Positions 43,069 through 50,284 of a stretch of DNA of 64,000 nucleotides are shown one piece after another. Every line of letters starts with the position of its first letter. The stretch's first letter is position 1. The position numbers and the translations under genes are program-made. The notes under the pieces were generated by a model, which saw only the letters and a list, made by a program, of their open reading frames with translations, was not told the origin of the DNA and ran no database searches. Source of the DNA: MGBC163016 sp964518575 (lineage in GTDB: Bacteria > Actinomycetota > Coriobacteriia > Coriobacteriales > Eggerthellaceae); assembly GCA_964518575.1 (NCBI GenBank), contig CAZFGW010000004.1, positions 29,612 to 93,611 of the forward strand. Direction: 5' to 3'.

Positions 43069-43683
43069 ATGGCGAAAAAGGTTCTGCTTGCCACGAACAA
43101 TGCTCACAAAGCCGAAGAGATACGGCACGCGCTTTCAATCGATGGGTGGGAATTCGTGACGCTTGCCGATGCGGGCGTTGTGTCCGATCCCGTTGAGGAT
43201 GCTGACTCCTTCGAGGGCAACGCGCGTATCAAGGCGCTGGCAGCCCATAATGCAGGTTCGTGTGCAGCACTTGCGGATGATTCCGGACTTGAGGTCGATG
43301 CGCTTGGCGGGAATCCCGGTGTTCGTTCGGCACGTTATGCGGGAGATGATGCCACGGATGAGCAGAACAACAATAAGCTGCTCGCTGATCTGGAAGATGT
43401 TGCAGATGCCTCGCGCACAGCACGCTTTCGTTGCGTGCTTTGTTTCATCGATGAAGATGGGACGGAAGTGATCGCTGAGGGGGCGGTCGAGGGCATCATC
43501 GGAAAAGAGCCTCGGGGCGAAGATGGTTTCGGCTACGACCCGCTTTTCTTTCCGAATGAATATCGTGGGGAGAAAACGTTCGCGGAGGTCTCCGAGGAGG
43601 AAAAGACGCGGATTTCCCACCGGGGTCGTGCGCTCGAAGAGCTGAAACGGCAGTTGGTATCCGGGGTGTCTGTGATACAATAG
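43069..43683 (+). CDS. rdgB: XTP/dITP diphosphatase (RdgB/HAM1)
   Basis: 204 residues. LLATNNAHKAEEIRHAL, ALADDSGLEVDALGG, GVRSARYAG, GEDGFGYDPLFFP and ISHRGRALEEL are diagnostic. It removes non-canonical purine nucleotides such as XTP and dITP. It follows murI by 15 bases, a common pairing in Gram-positives. The tRNA-Pro promoter lies in its last codons. Confidence 0.95.
   Translation: MAKKVLLATNNAHKAEEIRHALSIDGWEFVTLADAGVVSDPVEDADSFEGNARIKALAAHNAGSCAALADDSGLEVDALGGNPGVRSARYAGDDATDEQNNNKLLADLEDVADASRTARFRCVLCFIDEDGTEVIAEGAVEGIIGKEPRGEDGFGYDPLFFPNEYRGEKTFAEVSEEEKTRISHRGRALEELKRQLVSGVSVIQ
43654..43681 (+). promoter_or_regulatory. Candidate promoter of tRNA-Pro inside the rdgB 3' end
   Basis: TTGGTA (43654-43659) and TACAAT (43676-43681) are 16 bases apart and end 12 bases before the tRNA. 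Confidence 0.5.
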
Positions 43684-43693
43684 TGCGCCGTGT

Positions 43694-43770
43694 CGGGATG
43701 TGGCGCAGTCTGGTAGCGCGCTTGCTTTGGGAGCAAGATGTCGCAGGTTCGAATCCTGTCATCCCGACCA
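43694..43770 (+). tRNA. tRNA-Pro (anticodon TGG)
   Basis: Acceptor CGGGATG pairs with CATCCCG, followed by A and encoded CCA. The anticodon stem CTTGC/GCAAG closes TTTGGGA with anticodon TGG. The T-arm CAGGTTCGAATCCTG is intact. The 5'-terminal C is typical of tRNA-Pro. Confidence 0.95.
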
Positions 43771-43801
43771 GTTTTCCCGTTCAAGACCTCTATTTCATGG
43801 G

Positions 43802-44071
43802 CTATTGCTCTGCATCCGACCCGGTCGATGCTTGACGTTCGGCTATCTCCATTAACCGCTCGTATTCCTCATCCCCAACGCATTGACGCGCATAACGGCA
43901 CCACTGTGCGCAGCTTGTTGCATCGTTGTAAACGGTGTAGCCGCACTGATCGCACGCAACGGATACATCGGTGGAGAACAATTCGATCTCATACCCGCAT
44001 TGGGGGCACGTTTTGACCACCAACGAGGGCGTGTGGTCTCTGCCTTGGCAACCGAACATGGTCATTGACAT
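43802..44071 (-). CDS. Small zinc-ribbon protein
   Basis: 89 residues from the ATG at 44071, preceded by AAGAG. Two CXXC pairs, CPQCGYEIELFSTDVSVACDQC, form a zinc ribbon at about residues 22-43. A second cysteine group lies in CAQWCRYARQCVG. The N-terminus MFGCQGRDHTPSLVVKTCPQCG looks constrained. No membrane segment is present. Function unknown; a small metal-binding regulator or electron carrier is possible. Confidence 0.75.
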   Translation of the reverse strand: MSMTMFGCQGRDHTPSLVVKTCPQCGYEIELFSTDVSVACDQCGYTVYNDATSCAQWCRYARQCVGDEEYERLMEIAERQASTGSDAEQ

Positions 44072-44249
44072 AGATGCTCTTTCGTCATGAATTCCAAAAC
44101 TGGCGACATCATAGACCGTTGTTTAGATGAGTCGAGCGAAAACCGCAAAATACATAGATTTATATACGCCGCATTCGCCATGATGCGCCAGAGCGCCCGT
44201 TTTCGCAGCGCGAGTCGGGTATCATTGGTTCGATGTGATAGGAGGCTTC

Positions 44250-44486
44250 ATGAATACACCGATATTGTATTACTGGGCACCATGCGCAACATGTTCCGTT
44301 GCTGTCCATTACGCACAAGAGCACGGGATCGAGCTCGATCTTCGCGATGTAGAGCAAGAGCAGCCTTATGCCGAGCTCACAGCGCTCGGTGGCAACGCTG
44401 ACAACATTCCCTTTCTTTATCTTGATGGCGAACTTATCGAGGGTAATGATGCGGTACTCGCGAAACTCGCGGAGCTTGCGTCATAG
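44250..44486 (+). CDS. Glutaredoxin-like thiol protein
   Basis: 78 residues from the ATG at 44250, preceded by a consensus AGGAGG; the frame opens at 44235. It has a thioredoxin-fold start with WAPCATCSVAVHYAQEHGIELDLRDVE, a CATC redox motif, then DNIPFLYLDGELIEGNDAVLAKL, matching glutaredoxin/GST-N proteins with the cis-Pro in NIPF. It likely reduces disulfides or passes electrons. It stands alone. Confidence 0.8.
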   Translation: MNTPILYYWAPCATCSVAVHYAQEHGIELDLRDVEQEQPYAELTALGGNADNIPFLYLDGELIEGNDAVLAKLAELAS

Positions 44487-44561
44487 GATATGTCTGCGAC
44501 CAGGGCGGATCCCATCGTTCTTCGCTGCCTTCCGACCGACCAAGTGCGAAATGACTGAATC

Positions 44562-45452
44562 ATGAATATCGAACGCGTAGATTCGCTCAATGATCCGCGT
44601 CTTGAGATGTTCACGCATCTGACTGACCCTCAGTTGCGCAATCGGATTGAGCCTGAGCGAGGGATTTTCATCGCCGAATCGGAAAAGGTGATCACGCGTG
44701 CCTGCGCGGCGTCGTATGAACCGCTCGCGTTTCTCATGGAAGAGAAGTGGCTGCCGCGCCTTGCGGATACGCTCGAGACGTATGGTAGGCAGCACGATGC
44801 TGCGTCCATTCCCGTTTTCCTCGCGGATCAAGATCAGATGGCAACGCTCACGGGCTATGAGGTCACGCGCGGGGCGCTCGCAGCATTTCGTAGACCGCCC
44901 TTGCCGCGTGTCGAGGACGTGTGCGCAACTGCGCGTCGGATAGCGGTTCTGGAAGACTTGACCAACGCGGTGAATGTGGGGGCTATCTTTCGCAACGCCG
45001 CCGCTCTGGGCGTTGATGCGGTGTTGCTCACACCGGGCTGTTGCGATCCGCTCTATCGGCGAGCCCTTCGCGTTTCCATGGGCAATACGCTGAAGATTCC
45101 GTGGACCTACATCGGAGATGATGTCGAAGGTAGAGGCGTCCATGGCAATGTTGAGCGCGCTGGAGGATGGGGAGCGACGGGGATGCCGCTTTTGCGCGCG
45201 TGCGGATTCCAGACGGTTGCGCTTGCACTTAGAGACGATGCGCTTTCTCTCGATGATTCGCGCTTGAAGGCAGCGGATCGCCTCGCAATCATCCTTGGTA
45301 CAGAAGGGGAGGGGCTCTCATTACGCACGATCCAAGAGAGTGATTTCGTCGTGCGCATCCCCATGGCGCATGGTGTTGATTCGCTCAATGTGGCAACGGC
45401 GAGCGCGCTCGCATTTTGGGAGCTCGGCGCCAAGGGCGCTCGTGAGGAATGA
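44562..45452 (+). CDS. TrmH/SpoU family RNA 2'-O-methyltransferase
   Basis: 296 residues. The N-terminal RNA-binding part includes RGIFIAESEKVITRAC. The SPOUT motifs are complete: NAVNVGAIFRNAAALGVDAVLL, AIILGTEGEGL and RIPMAHGVDSLNVATASAL. It uses S-adenosylmethionine to methylate a ribose in tRNA or rRNA; the target cannot be named. Its stop overlaps the next start (ATGA at 45449-45452). Confidence 0.88.
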   Translation: MNIERVDSLNDPRLEMFTHLTDPQLRNRIEPERGIFIAESEKVITRACAASYEPLAFLMEEKWLPRLADTLETYGRQHDAASIPVFLADQDQMATLTGYEVTRGALAAFRRPPLPRVEDVCATARRIAVLEDLTNAVNVGAIFRNAAALGVDAVLLTPGCCDPLYRRALRVSMGNTLKIPWTYIGDDVEGRGVHGNVERAGGWGATGMPLLRACGFQTVALALRDDALSLDDSRLKAADRLAIILGTEGEGLSLRTIQESDFVVRIPMAHGVDSLNVATASALAFWELGAKGAREE

Positions 45453-45865
45453 TGATGAAGAGTGAGACCAGACAAAAATGGATGCAGGCGGCGGTTCTTG
45501 CGCTTGCGTTGGCGCTCCTGCTGTTTTCAGGTACGGCGCTCGCTGGTTGCGTTGCATCGTCTTCGGGCGATTCGACCACGCTTGAAGAAACGCAGAGCCA
45601 AAGCACGCTTGAGTTTCGCAATGAATCAAGCTTGCAAAGCCATTTCAAGAAGCATGGCGAAGAGGTAGGGTGCTCGAATGCGCAGGAATATGTTGCGCAC
45701 GCGAATGACGTCATCTCTGATCCGGCGTCGTGGCATAAAACCCAGCATGAGGACGGTGATGATGTTTATTTCCGCCCGTCCACGGGTGAGATTGTCATCG
45801 TGTCTGTCTACGGTAAGATCAGGACATATTTCATCGCCGATGAGGATTATTTCCGCAGTCAATGA
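45449..45865 (+). CDS. Lipoprotein with BECR-toxin-nuclease-like domain
   Basis: 138 residues. A lipoprotein signal with lipobox LAGC (C34) follows a hydrophobic helix. The mature part, residues ~52-138, has the layout of C-terminal nuclease domains of polymorphic toxins: SLQSHFKKHGEEVGCSNAQE with H65 and H69, DGDDVYFRPSTGEIVIVS, then GKIRTYFIADEDYF. These recall the Barnase/EndoU/ColicinE5-D/RelE (BECR) fold. No immunity gene is recognised next to it. It overlaps the methyltransferase stop by 4 bases. Assignment to the nuclease fold rests on pattern memory and needs a profile search; it may be a domesticated, inactive member. Confidence 0.6.
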   Translation: MMMKSETRQKWMQAAVLALALALLLFSGTALAGCVASSSGDSTTLEETQSQSTLEFRNESSLQSHFKKHGEEVGCSNAQEYVAHANDVISDPASWHKTQHEDGDDVYFRPSTGEIVIVSVYGKIRTYFIADEDYFRSQ

Positions 45866-45936
45866 TGCAATCAAACACGGGAACTCCGTGATGGATCATT
45901 CGCGAGAATTATCGATAGAGTATCGATCTTTTACGG

Positions 45937-45942
45937 TATAAT
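45937..45942 (+). promoter_or_regulatory. Candidate -10 box of tRNA-Gly
   Basis: A perfect TATAAT lies 11 bases before the mature tRNA. No good -35 hexamer is found. The upstream 30 bases contain two TATCGAT direct repeats. Confidence 0.45.
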
Positions 45943-45953
45943 TCGTCTACGTT

Positions 45954-46027
45954 GCGGGCGTAGTTCATCGGTAGAACCCGAGCCTTCCAAGCTCGTGAGG
46001 TGGGTTCGATTCCCATCGCCCGCTCCA
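45954..46027 (+). tRNA. tRNA-Gly (anticodon TCC)
   Basis: Acceptor GCGGGCG pairs with CGCCCGC, then T and encoded CCA. The anticodon stem GAGC/GCTC closes the loop CTTCCAA with TCC. The T-arm GGGTTCGATTCCC is intact. Confidence 0.95.
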
Positions 46028-46041
46028 TACACATTCTGTCG

Positions 46042-46069
46042 AAAGCCGCATCCCGCGGCTTTTGTTTTT
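46042..46069 (+). terminator. Intrinsic terminator of tRNA-Gly
   Basis: AAAGCCGC (46042-46049) pairs with GCGGCTTT (46055-46062) around a 5-base loop, followed by TGTTTTT. Confidence 0.85.
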
Positions 46070-46109
46070 CCGTGTGTTTGATGCTTCGTTGTCAGGGCTG
46101 TTGCAGGGC

Positions 46110-46251
46110 GGGCGAGATAAATATCGCCCCAACATCTATACCCAAACATCTTTCTGGTTGAACGGTAATGGGTATGAGCGGTTCAGGATGATACGTTTCA
46201 CCATCAACGGAAATCATCCATGTGGACGTTGGGGCGAGATTCATCTCGCCC
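46110..46251 (-). repeat. Dispersed inverted-repeat element, full copy B (142 bp, inverted relative to copy A)
   Basis: The reverse complement aligns from end to end with 14409-14551. The shared core includes ATCATCCTGAACCG, TCATACC, GTTCAACC and GGGTATAGATGTTGG. The ends are GGGCGAGAT...ATCTCGCCC hairpins. To its left lies GTTGTCAGGGCTGTTGCAGG, which is repeated with two changes at the copy near 48.6 kb. Confidence 0.75.
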
Positions 46252-46369
46252 GTTTCGATCTATTAACCTGTAAGAAATATTAACAGAACGTAACTAAAAC
46301 AGTTAAAATTATTAACAGTTTATCTATTTAACGTCACCATCATTGGTTTGTCTCAAGGAGGGAACGAGT

Positions 46370-47731
46370 ATGGAAAGCTACCGAACCATCGTCGAGAGCC
46401 TGCTCACGGACTTTTCTGAATATGTTTTGCCCTCCATTGCGGAAGAGCTCATCGAGCGTGATTTGTCCCTTGGTAAAATCACCAATCCGAAGATCGGATC
46501 CACTGCAAAAGTCATTGTCGGAATGCGCCGGTCGGGGAAAACATTTCGTCTCTATCAAGAAATTCTCTCGTTGCGCAAAGCGGGCGTTGAGGCATCGCGC
46601 ATTTGCTATTTCAACTTTGATGATGATCGATTACGCCCGTATAGCAAGTATCTTGTAAGCGATGTGCTTGAGATTTTCTTCGAGATGAATCCACACGCGA
46701 GAGTTAAAGGAGCCTACCTTTTCTTCGATGAAGTGCAAGACGTTCCAGATTGGGATGTTACTGTGCGTCGCATTCTAGATACAGAAAAGATTAGCCTTTA
46801 TGTAACGGGGTCATCTTCTCGGATGCTGTCCGATGATGTCGCAACGGAATTTAGAGGTCGTTCCGTTTCTTATGAGCTTCTTCCTTACAGCTTCAGAGAG
46901 TACCTTCGCCAACATGAAGCCGAACCTAAATCTGATACGTTACTTAGCAGCAAAGTGCTTGCATCGTCTTTGAAAAAGCATCTTCGCACCTATCTTATGG
47001 AAGGTGGTTTTCCAGCCGCTCAGGGGCTTGATGATTTGGAGCGCGCGCAGCTTCTTCAGGGATATGCTCAATTAACCGTTGCGCGTGATGTCGTTGAGCG
47101 GTTCGGCTTCTCCAATGCCTCCTTTGCGAGGTTCATTGCACGCTTTGCAATCACTTCATCGGCACGTGATGTATCGGTGTCGCGCCTTGGAAATAAAGCC
47201 AAGCAGTATGGCTTTACCTCGGGACGCGCTGCCATCACGGAATTGATTGATGCATTTGAAGACGCACATATGACATATCAGACGTATGAGTTCAGCTATT
47301 CTGCCCAGAAGATACGGTTAGGTGGTATGAAGCTCTATGCGGCAGATCCGGGTTTGTTCTGGGCATCATCCGTTGCTTCGGCCGACGGGTTGTGTTTTGC
47401 TTTTGAAACAGCCATATACTTGGAGTTGCGTCGCAGAAGGAGCAGTGGACGTTTGGGTGATATTGCTCTGTTAAAGCTTTCTTCTGGCAAAGAAGTCGAT
47501 TTTGTAGAAGGCGATGCGGCTCTGGGCGAAGCGACGTCTCTTGTGCAGGTCTGCTTCGATATGAGCGATGAGGCTACACGTGAGCGCGAGGTTTCTGCAC
47601 TCAAAGAGGCGATGCAGCGATTCAAATGCACTGAATCACTCATTGTGACGTTTGACGAAGAGGAAGATATCCAGACAGCTACTGGATTGGTCAAGGTTCG
47701 ACCTGCATGGAAATGGCTGCTCGAAGACTGA
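46370..47731 (+). CDS. DUF4143/AAA_14 family ATPase
   Basis: 453 residues from the ATG at 46370, preceded by AGGAGGG. The Walker A is VIVGMRRSGKTFRLYQEIL (GMRRSGKT at ~50-60), Walker B is AYLFFDEVQDV, and the sensor segment is LYVTGSSSRMLSDD. These define AAA_14. The C-terminal DUF4143 part includes RTYLMEGGFPA and the nuclease-like YLELRRRRSSGRLGDIALL...GKEVDFV. Such ATPases are common, often mobile, and of unknown function. It is flanked on both sides by copies of the dispersed repeat. Confidence 0.88.
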   Translation: MESYRTIVESLLTDFSEYVLPSIAEELIERDLSLGKITNPKIGSTAKVIVGMRRSGKTFRLYQEILSLRKAGVEASRICYFNFDDDRLRPYSKYLVSDVLEIFFEMNPHARVKGAYLFFDEVQDVPDWDVTVRRILDTEKISLYVTGSSSRMLSDDVATEFRGRSVSYELLPYSFREYLRQHEAEPKSDTLLSSKVLASSLKKHLRTYLMEGGFPAAQGLDDLERAQLLQGYAQLTVARDVVERFGFSNASFARFIARFAITSSARDVSVSRLGNKAKQYGFTSGRAAITELIDAFEDAHMTYQTYEFSYSAQKIRLGGMKLYAADPGLFWASSVASADGLCFAFETAIYLELRRRRSSGRLGDIALLKLSSGKEVDFVEGDAALGEATSLVQVCFDMSDEATREREVSALKEAMQRFKCTESLIVTFDEEEDIQTATGLVKVRPAWKWLLED

Positions 47732-47734
47732 TTC

Positions 47735-47887
47735 TGCTACCGTTCATACCCGTCCCTGTTCAACTATAAGGATGTCTGGGTATAGATGTTGGGGCGAGAT
47801 TCATTTCGCCCGAAAACGCTGCATGGTTGGGGTTGTTGCGTTTGGGCTCATCGGCGACATAACGCATGCGCTCCATGATTCATTACC
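47735..47887 (+). repeat. Truncated dispersed element (copy C) with its right flank
   Basis: 47735-47811 matches the right part of the element (CGTTCATACCCG, GTTCAAC, GGGTATAGATGTTGG and the hairpin end). The left third is missing where the ATPase gene ends. The flank 47812-47887 (AACGCTGCATGGTTGG, GACATAACGCATGCG, ATGATTCATT) is repeated at 48632-48700, so it belongs to the repeated unit. Confidence 0.65.
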
Positions 47888-47931
47888 TCTGCACCGATTC
47901 CGTTTTTAGATGACAAAATGGTCTGACGCTA

Positions 47932-47992
47932 AGTTGACAACGTATACTCATATGATTATCCTATAATTCAAAAGAAGTATACGTTGTCAACT
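47932..47992. promoter_or_regulatory. Perfect inverted-repeat operator and promoter of the relBE-type operon
   Basis: AGTTGACAACGTATACT (47932-47948) and its exact reverse complement (47976-47992) flank a 27-base spacer holding TATAAT (47962-47967). Each arm contains the palindrome GTATAC. TTGACA in the left arm is 22 bases from TATAAT, too far for an optimal promoter, which may leave expression dependent on DNA bending. Antitoxins of this type usually repress their own promoter through such sites. Confidence 0.75.
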
Positions 47993-48009
47993 CATGGTTG
48001 GAGAACGTC

Positions 48010-48234
48010 ATGGCAATGACAGCATCGGCAATTCGATTCGAGCCAGATGAGAAGGAATGGATCAGTGCCTTCGCGAAAATGAACGGAACCACCTTCTCGG
48101 CTCAGGTGAGGCAATGGACTCTTGAGCGTCTTGAGGACGAAATGGATGCCCGTGACCTCAAGGTGGCAATCGAGGAAGATGACGGACAGCGCATCAGTTG
48201 GATCGATGCTAAGAAAGAACTGGGTGTCGATTAG
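48010..48234 (+). CDS. Type II antitoxin, ribbon-helix-helix RelB/DinJ-like
   Basis: 74 residues from the ATG at 48010, with GGAGA upstream. The N-terminal ASAIRFEPDEKEWISAFAKM followed by TTFSAQVRQWTLERLEDEMD fits a ribbon-helix-helix DNA-binding fold, and the C-terminal segment should wrap the toxin. It lies right after the perfect inverted repeat and 3 bases before the toxin. It should neutralise the RelE protein and repress the operon. Confidence 0.85.
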   Translation: MAMTASAIRFEPDEKEWISAFAKMNGTTFSAQVRQWTLERLEDEMDARDLKVAIEEDDGQRISWIDAKKELGVD

Positions 48235-48237
48235 CTC

Positions 48238-48510
48238 ATGGGCTATCGAGTCGATCTCACTAAGCGAGCCCAGAAGCAACTTGCAGCGTTAGACAAGAAG
48301 ATGCTCGCGCTCGTTGCGTCGTTCATCGACGAGCTCGATGGATGCGACAATCCGCGTATGTTGCCAAATGCAAAGAAACTCCAGGGCATTCAAGATGGCT
48401 GGCGATGGCGCGTGGGCGCATACCGAATCCTCGGCACCATTGACGACGGACGCGTGGTCATCGAGCTATTCCGCATCGGGCATCGTCGAGACATCTATAG
48501 GGGTCTGTAG
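48238..48510 (+). CDS. Type II toxin, RelE/ParE superfamily
   Basis: 90 residues. YRVDLTKRAQKQLAALDK, AKKLQGIQDGWRWRVGAYRILGTID and VVIELFRIGHRRDIYRGL match RelE/ParE. The C-terminal GHRRDIYR carries the basic residues used for ribosome-dependent mRNA cleavage in RelE toxins. It starts 3 bases after the antitoxin stop. A hairpin lies downstream at 48712-48744. Confidence 0.9.
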   Translation: MGYRVDLTKRAQKQLAALDKKMLALVASFIDELDGCDNPRMLPNAKKLQGIQDGWRWRVGAYRILGTIDDGRVVIELFRIGHRRDIYRGL

Positions 48511-48579
48511 GCGGGTGTCACCCTTTCTAGATCGACAATAGGGTCAGGTCGTCTTGTCGCACAGAGGTGAATGCCTGAT

Positions 48580-48700
48580 GTTTCGTTGTCAGGGTTGTTG
48601 CAAGGCGCGCGAGGTTCATCTCGCCCGCAAACGCTGCATGGTTGGTGCTGTTGTGTTCGGAGTCATCGTCGACATAACGCATGCGTCACATGATTCATTG
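48580..48700 (+). repeat. Dispersed element fragment (copy D): one hairpin end plus both flanks
   Basis: TTTCGTTGTCAGGGTTGTTG matches the sequence left of copy B. A single degenerate hairpin GCGCGAGGTTCATCTCGCCC follows, and AACGCTGCATGGTTGG...GACATAACGCATGCG matches the flank of copy C. The internal core of the element is absent. This joins the two flanks with only one hairpin between them. Confidence 0.65.
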
Positions 48701-48711
48701 GGGCGATCAAA

Positions 48712-48744
48712 AGGCGACAATGCGATCTGACTCCATTGTCGCCT
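48712..48744 (+). terminator. Perfect 11-bp hairpin downstream of relBE, possible terminator
   Basis: AGGCGACAATG (48712-48722) pairs with CATTGTCGCCT (48734-48744) around CGATCTGACTC, followed only by GTTTATG. A related hairpin with the same loop lies at 55070-55111. Confidence 0.55.
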
Positions 48745-48850
48745 GTTTATGCAAGGTATTCCTAGGCTTTAAGTCCTAAAGTATCTAACGAAGAGATCCT
48801 ATGAGCTTTACGAGCTTATAAGCTCATAAGATCGGCTAGATTTAGAGCAA

Positions 48851-49798
48851 TTATTTTTCAGTGAACATTTCACCAATATCAAGGTCAATTCCATTTTGGC
48901 TGGTATCAGAAGCCTTCCAAGGAATCCACGTGATCCACCCAGTAGAATCTTGAATACATGCTAAATAGCCATTCTTAACCTGATAAGAGCCTGGGTTTTC
49001 TATTCCAGCAGCTTTTGCAACGAATCGGTCTCCTTCAAAATAGTACTTTTGCACGATACCACCCCTGCTTTGATAGTATTCATAGCCGTCTAGTTTATTC
49101 ATAACGTCCTGAGCAATCTCTGGGCTGGCGTCTGCTCGAGCTACCATTGCAGCTGTATAGCCTTCACTATCAACAGACTGGGCGATTGACTCAAGATTTT
49201 CAGCATCCTGAATAACATCAAAGCCAAACGTTATACCGTCTGAAATACCTTTAGAATCACTGAGACTAAAGGTTGCGCCCTCTTGGAGATAGAAAGAAGG
49301 AACATTGAATGGTATGGCTAGTTTTGCAGAGGATCCGGGCAGAACTTTTGTTATGGTATTTGTGCATGTGTAGGAAGTTGCTAGTGTCTCAAGAGTGGAG
49401 CCACCGTCGCTATCATACTGGATTACATCTAATGAACTTAATGAATCCGACGCCTTATCTCGCGAAACGTTCATATTAAAACTAGCTGAACTGATTTCTA
49501 GGGTACCCGTTGAGGCAGTAATCTCTGAAAAGATATAAAGCCTTTTAATGTCTTTGTCGGCATTGCTGCCAGCATAAGATTCATCGACATATACACCCTT
49601 CACGGTCATGTCTTCATTTTCTAAGACATTAGCAGATGCATTTTCTGTCGCATCTTGTGAAGAAGCGCTTGAGGATTCGCCTGAAGTTCCGCTTGAAGCG
49701 CCACTTGAAGTGCCGCATCCAAAAAGACCGACAGCAAATGTTAGGCTGCATAAAACAGTGCATATCGCCAAAAGGAACTTTCGGTTTCGTTTCTTCAT
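48851..49798 (-). CDS. Secreted lipoprotein of unknown function
   Basis: 315 residues from the ATG at 49798, with AAGGA about 9 bases upstream; a TTG at 49804 is also in frame. The signal peptide ends at lipobox GLFGC. A Ser/Gly/Ala linker follows, then beta-rich sequence (KRLYIFSEITASTGTLEISS, PFNVPSFYLQEGATFSLSD) and a C-terminal part (YEYYQSRGGIVQKYYFEGDRF, WITWIPWKA). It is not recognised. Base composition is more AT-rich than the flanks. It is the last gene of a three-gene minus-strand cluster. Confidence 0.75.
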   Translation of the reverse strand: MKKRNRKFLLAICTVLCSLTFAVGLFGCGTSSGASSGTSGESSSASSQDATENASANVLENEDMTVKGVYVDESYAGSNADKDIKRLYIFSEITASTGTLEISSASFNMNVSRDKASDSLSSLDVIQYDSDGGSTLETLATSYTCTNTITKVLPGSSAKLAIPFNVPSFYLQEGATFSLSDSKGISDGITFGFDVIQDAENLESIAQSVDSEGYTAAMVARADASPEIAQDVMNKLDGYEYYQSRGGIVQKYYFEGDRFVAKAAGIENPGSYQVKNGYLACIQDSTGWITWIPWKASDTSQNGIDLDIGEMFTEK

Positions 49799-49846
49799 AA
49801 TCAATTTTCCTTTCTTTAACTTAAAGATTAGATCGCTTATACTCCG

Positions 49847-50284
49847 CTAGTAATCGAAATCTTGTATGGTCACATCACAATCTTTAATTGAGCTGTCTTT
49901 ATCGACCATTATTTCGAATTTTGAGCTTTCTCCAGGAGCCAAGCCTTCGCTGCCTACCGCATAGGTCCAATCAGTGTCAACCGTTTTCCCATTTGAATTT
50001 TTGAATGCGGCTTTCACTTCAACAAAACGAACAGTTTGATTACTGAGATTAGTTACGGTGCCTGTAACACTTGTAAATGACCTTGAAGAACTTATTGCTT
50101 TATTGCTTATTTGTAACTCATAAGAATGGACGGAGTTTTTCTGCGAATAGCTAGATGAAAGATAATTGCTATCCCTTAGTCTCTGATGAGAAGGATTTTC
50201 CGCTCCACAACCGCAGAGGGTTATAAGGCATAACGCTGCTATAAGCCCAATACTGATAGCCTTATGAACATGCATTTTATTCAT
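49847..50284 (-). CDS. FxLYD-domain lipoprotein
   Basis: 145 residues from the ATG at 50284 (MNKMHVHKAIS); an ATG at 50290 is also possible. The signal peptide ends at lipobox TLCGC. The C-terminal half, SFTSVTGTVTNLSNQTVRFV through DCDVTIQDFDY, is a typical FxLYD beta-sandwich found in surface proteins. The start lies inside the end of the upstream gene, so the two are coupled. Function unknown. Confidence 0.75.
   Translation of the reverse strand: MNKMHVHKAISIGLIAALCLITLCGCGAENPSHQRLRDSNYLSSSYSQKNSVHSYELQISNKAISSSRSFTSVTGTVTNLSNQTVRFVEVKAAFKNSNGKTVDTDWTYAVGSEGLAPGESSKFEIMVDKDSSIKDCDVTIQDFDY

Larger units (their letters stand above)
46028..46369. other. 342-bp intergenic region with terminator and full copy of the dispersed element
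   Basis: It holds the tRNA-Gly terminator (46042-46069), the element copy B (46110-46251) and an AT-rich stretch (46262-46345, with repeated TTAACA/TTAACAG motifs) leading to the ribosome site of the DUF4143 ATPase. No gene was seen. Confidence 0.6.
48511..48850. other. 340-bp intergenic region: element fragment, hairpins, no gene
   Basis: It contains an element fragment with flanks (48580-48700), a perfect 11-bp hairpin (48712-48744) and the 14-bp palindrome GAGCTTATAAGCTC (48812-48825) inside a larger ATGAGCTT/AAGCTCAT structure near the end of the minus-strand lipoprotein gene. No reading frame is credible. Confidence 0.6.

Noticed and set aside
43802..44071. Rubredoxin
   Set aside because: The two CXXC pairs are present but spacing and surrounding residues do not follow the rubredoxin pattern; a generic zinc ribbon is all the sequence supports.
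46370..47731. Insertion sequence or transposase near the repeats
   Set aside because: The only gene between the repeats is a DUF4143 ATPase with Walker motifs; no DDE or HUH transposase motifs were seen in the window.
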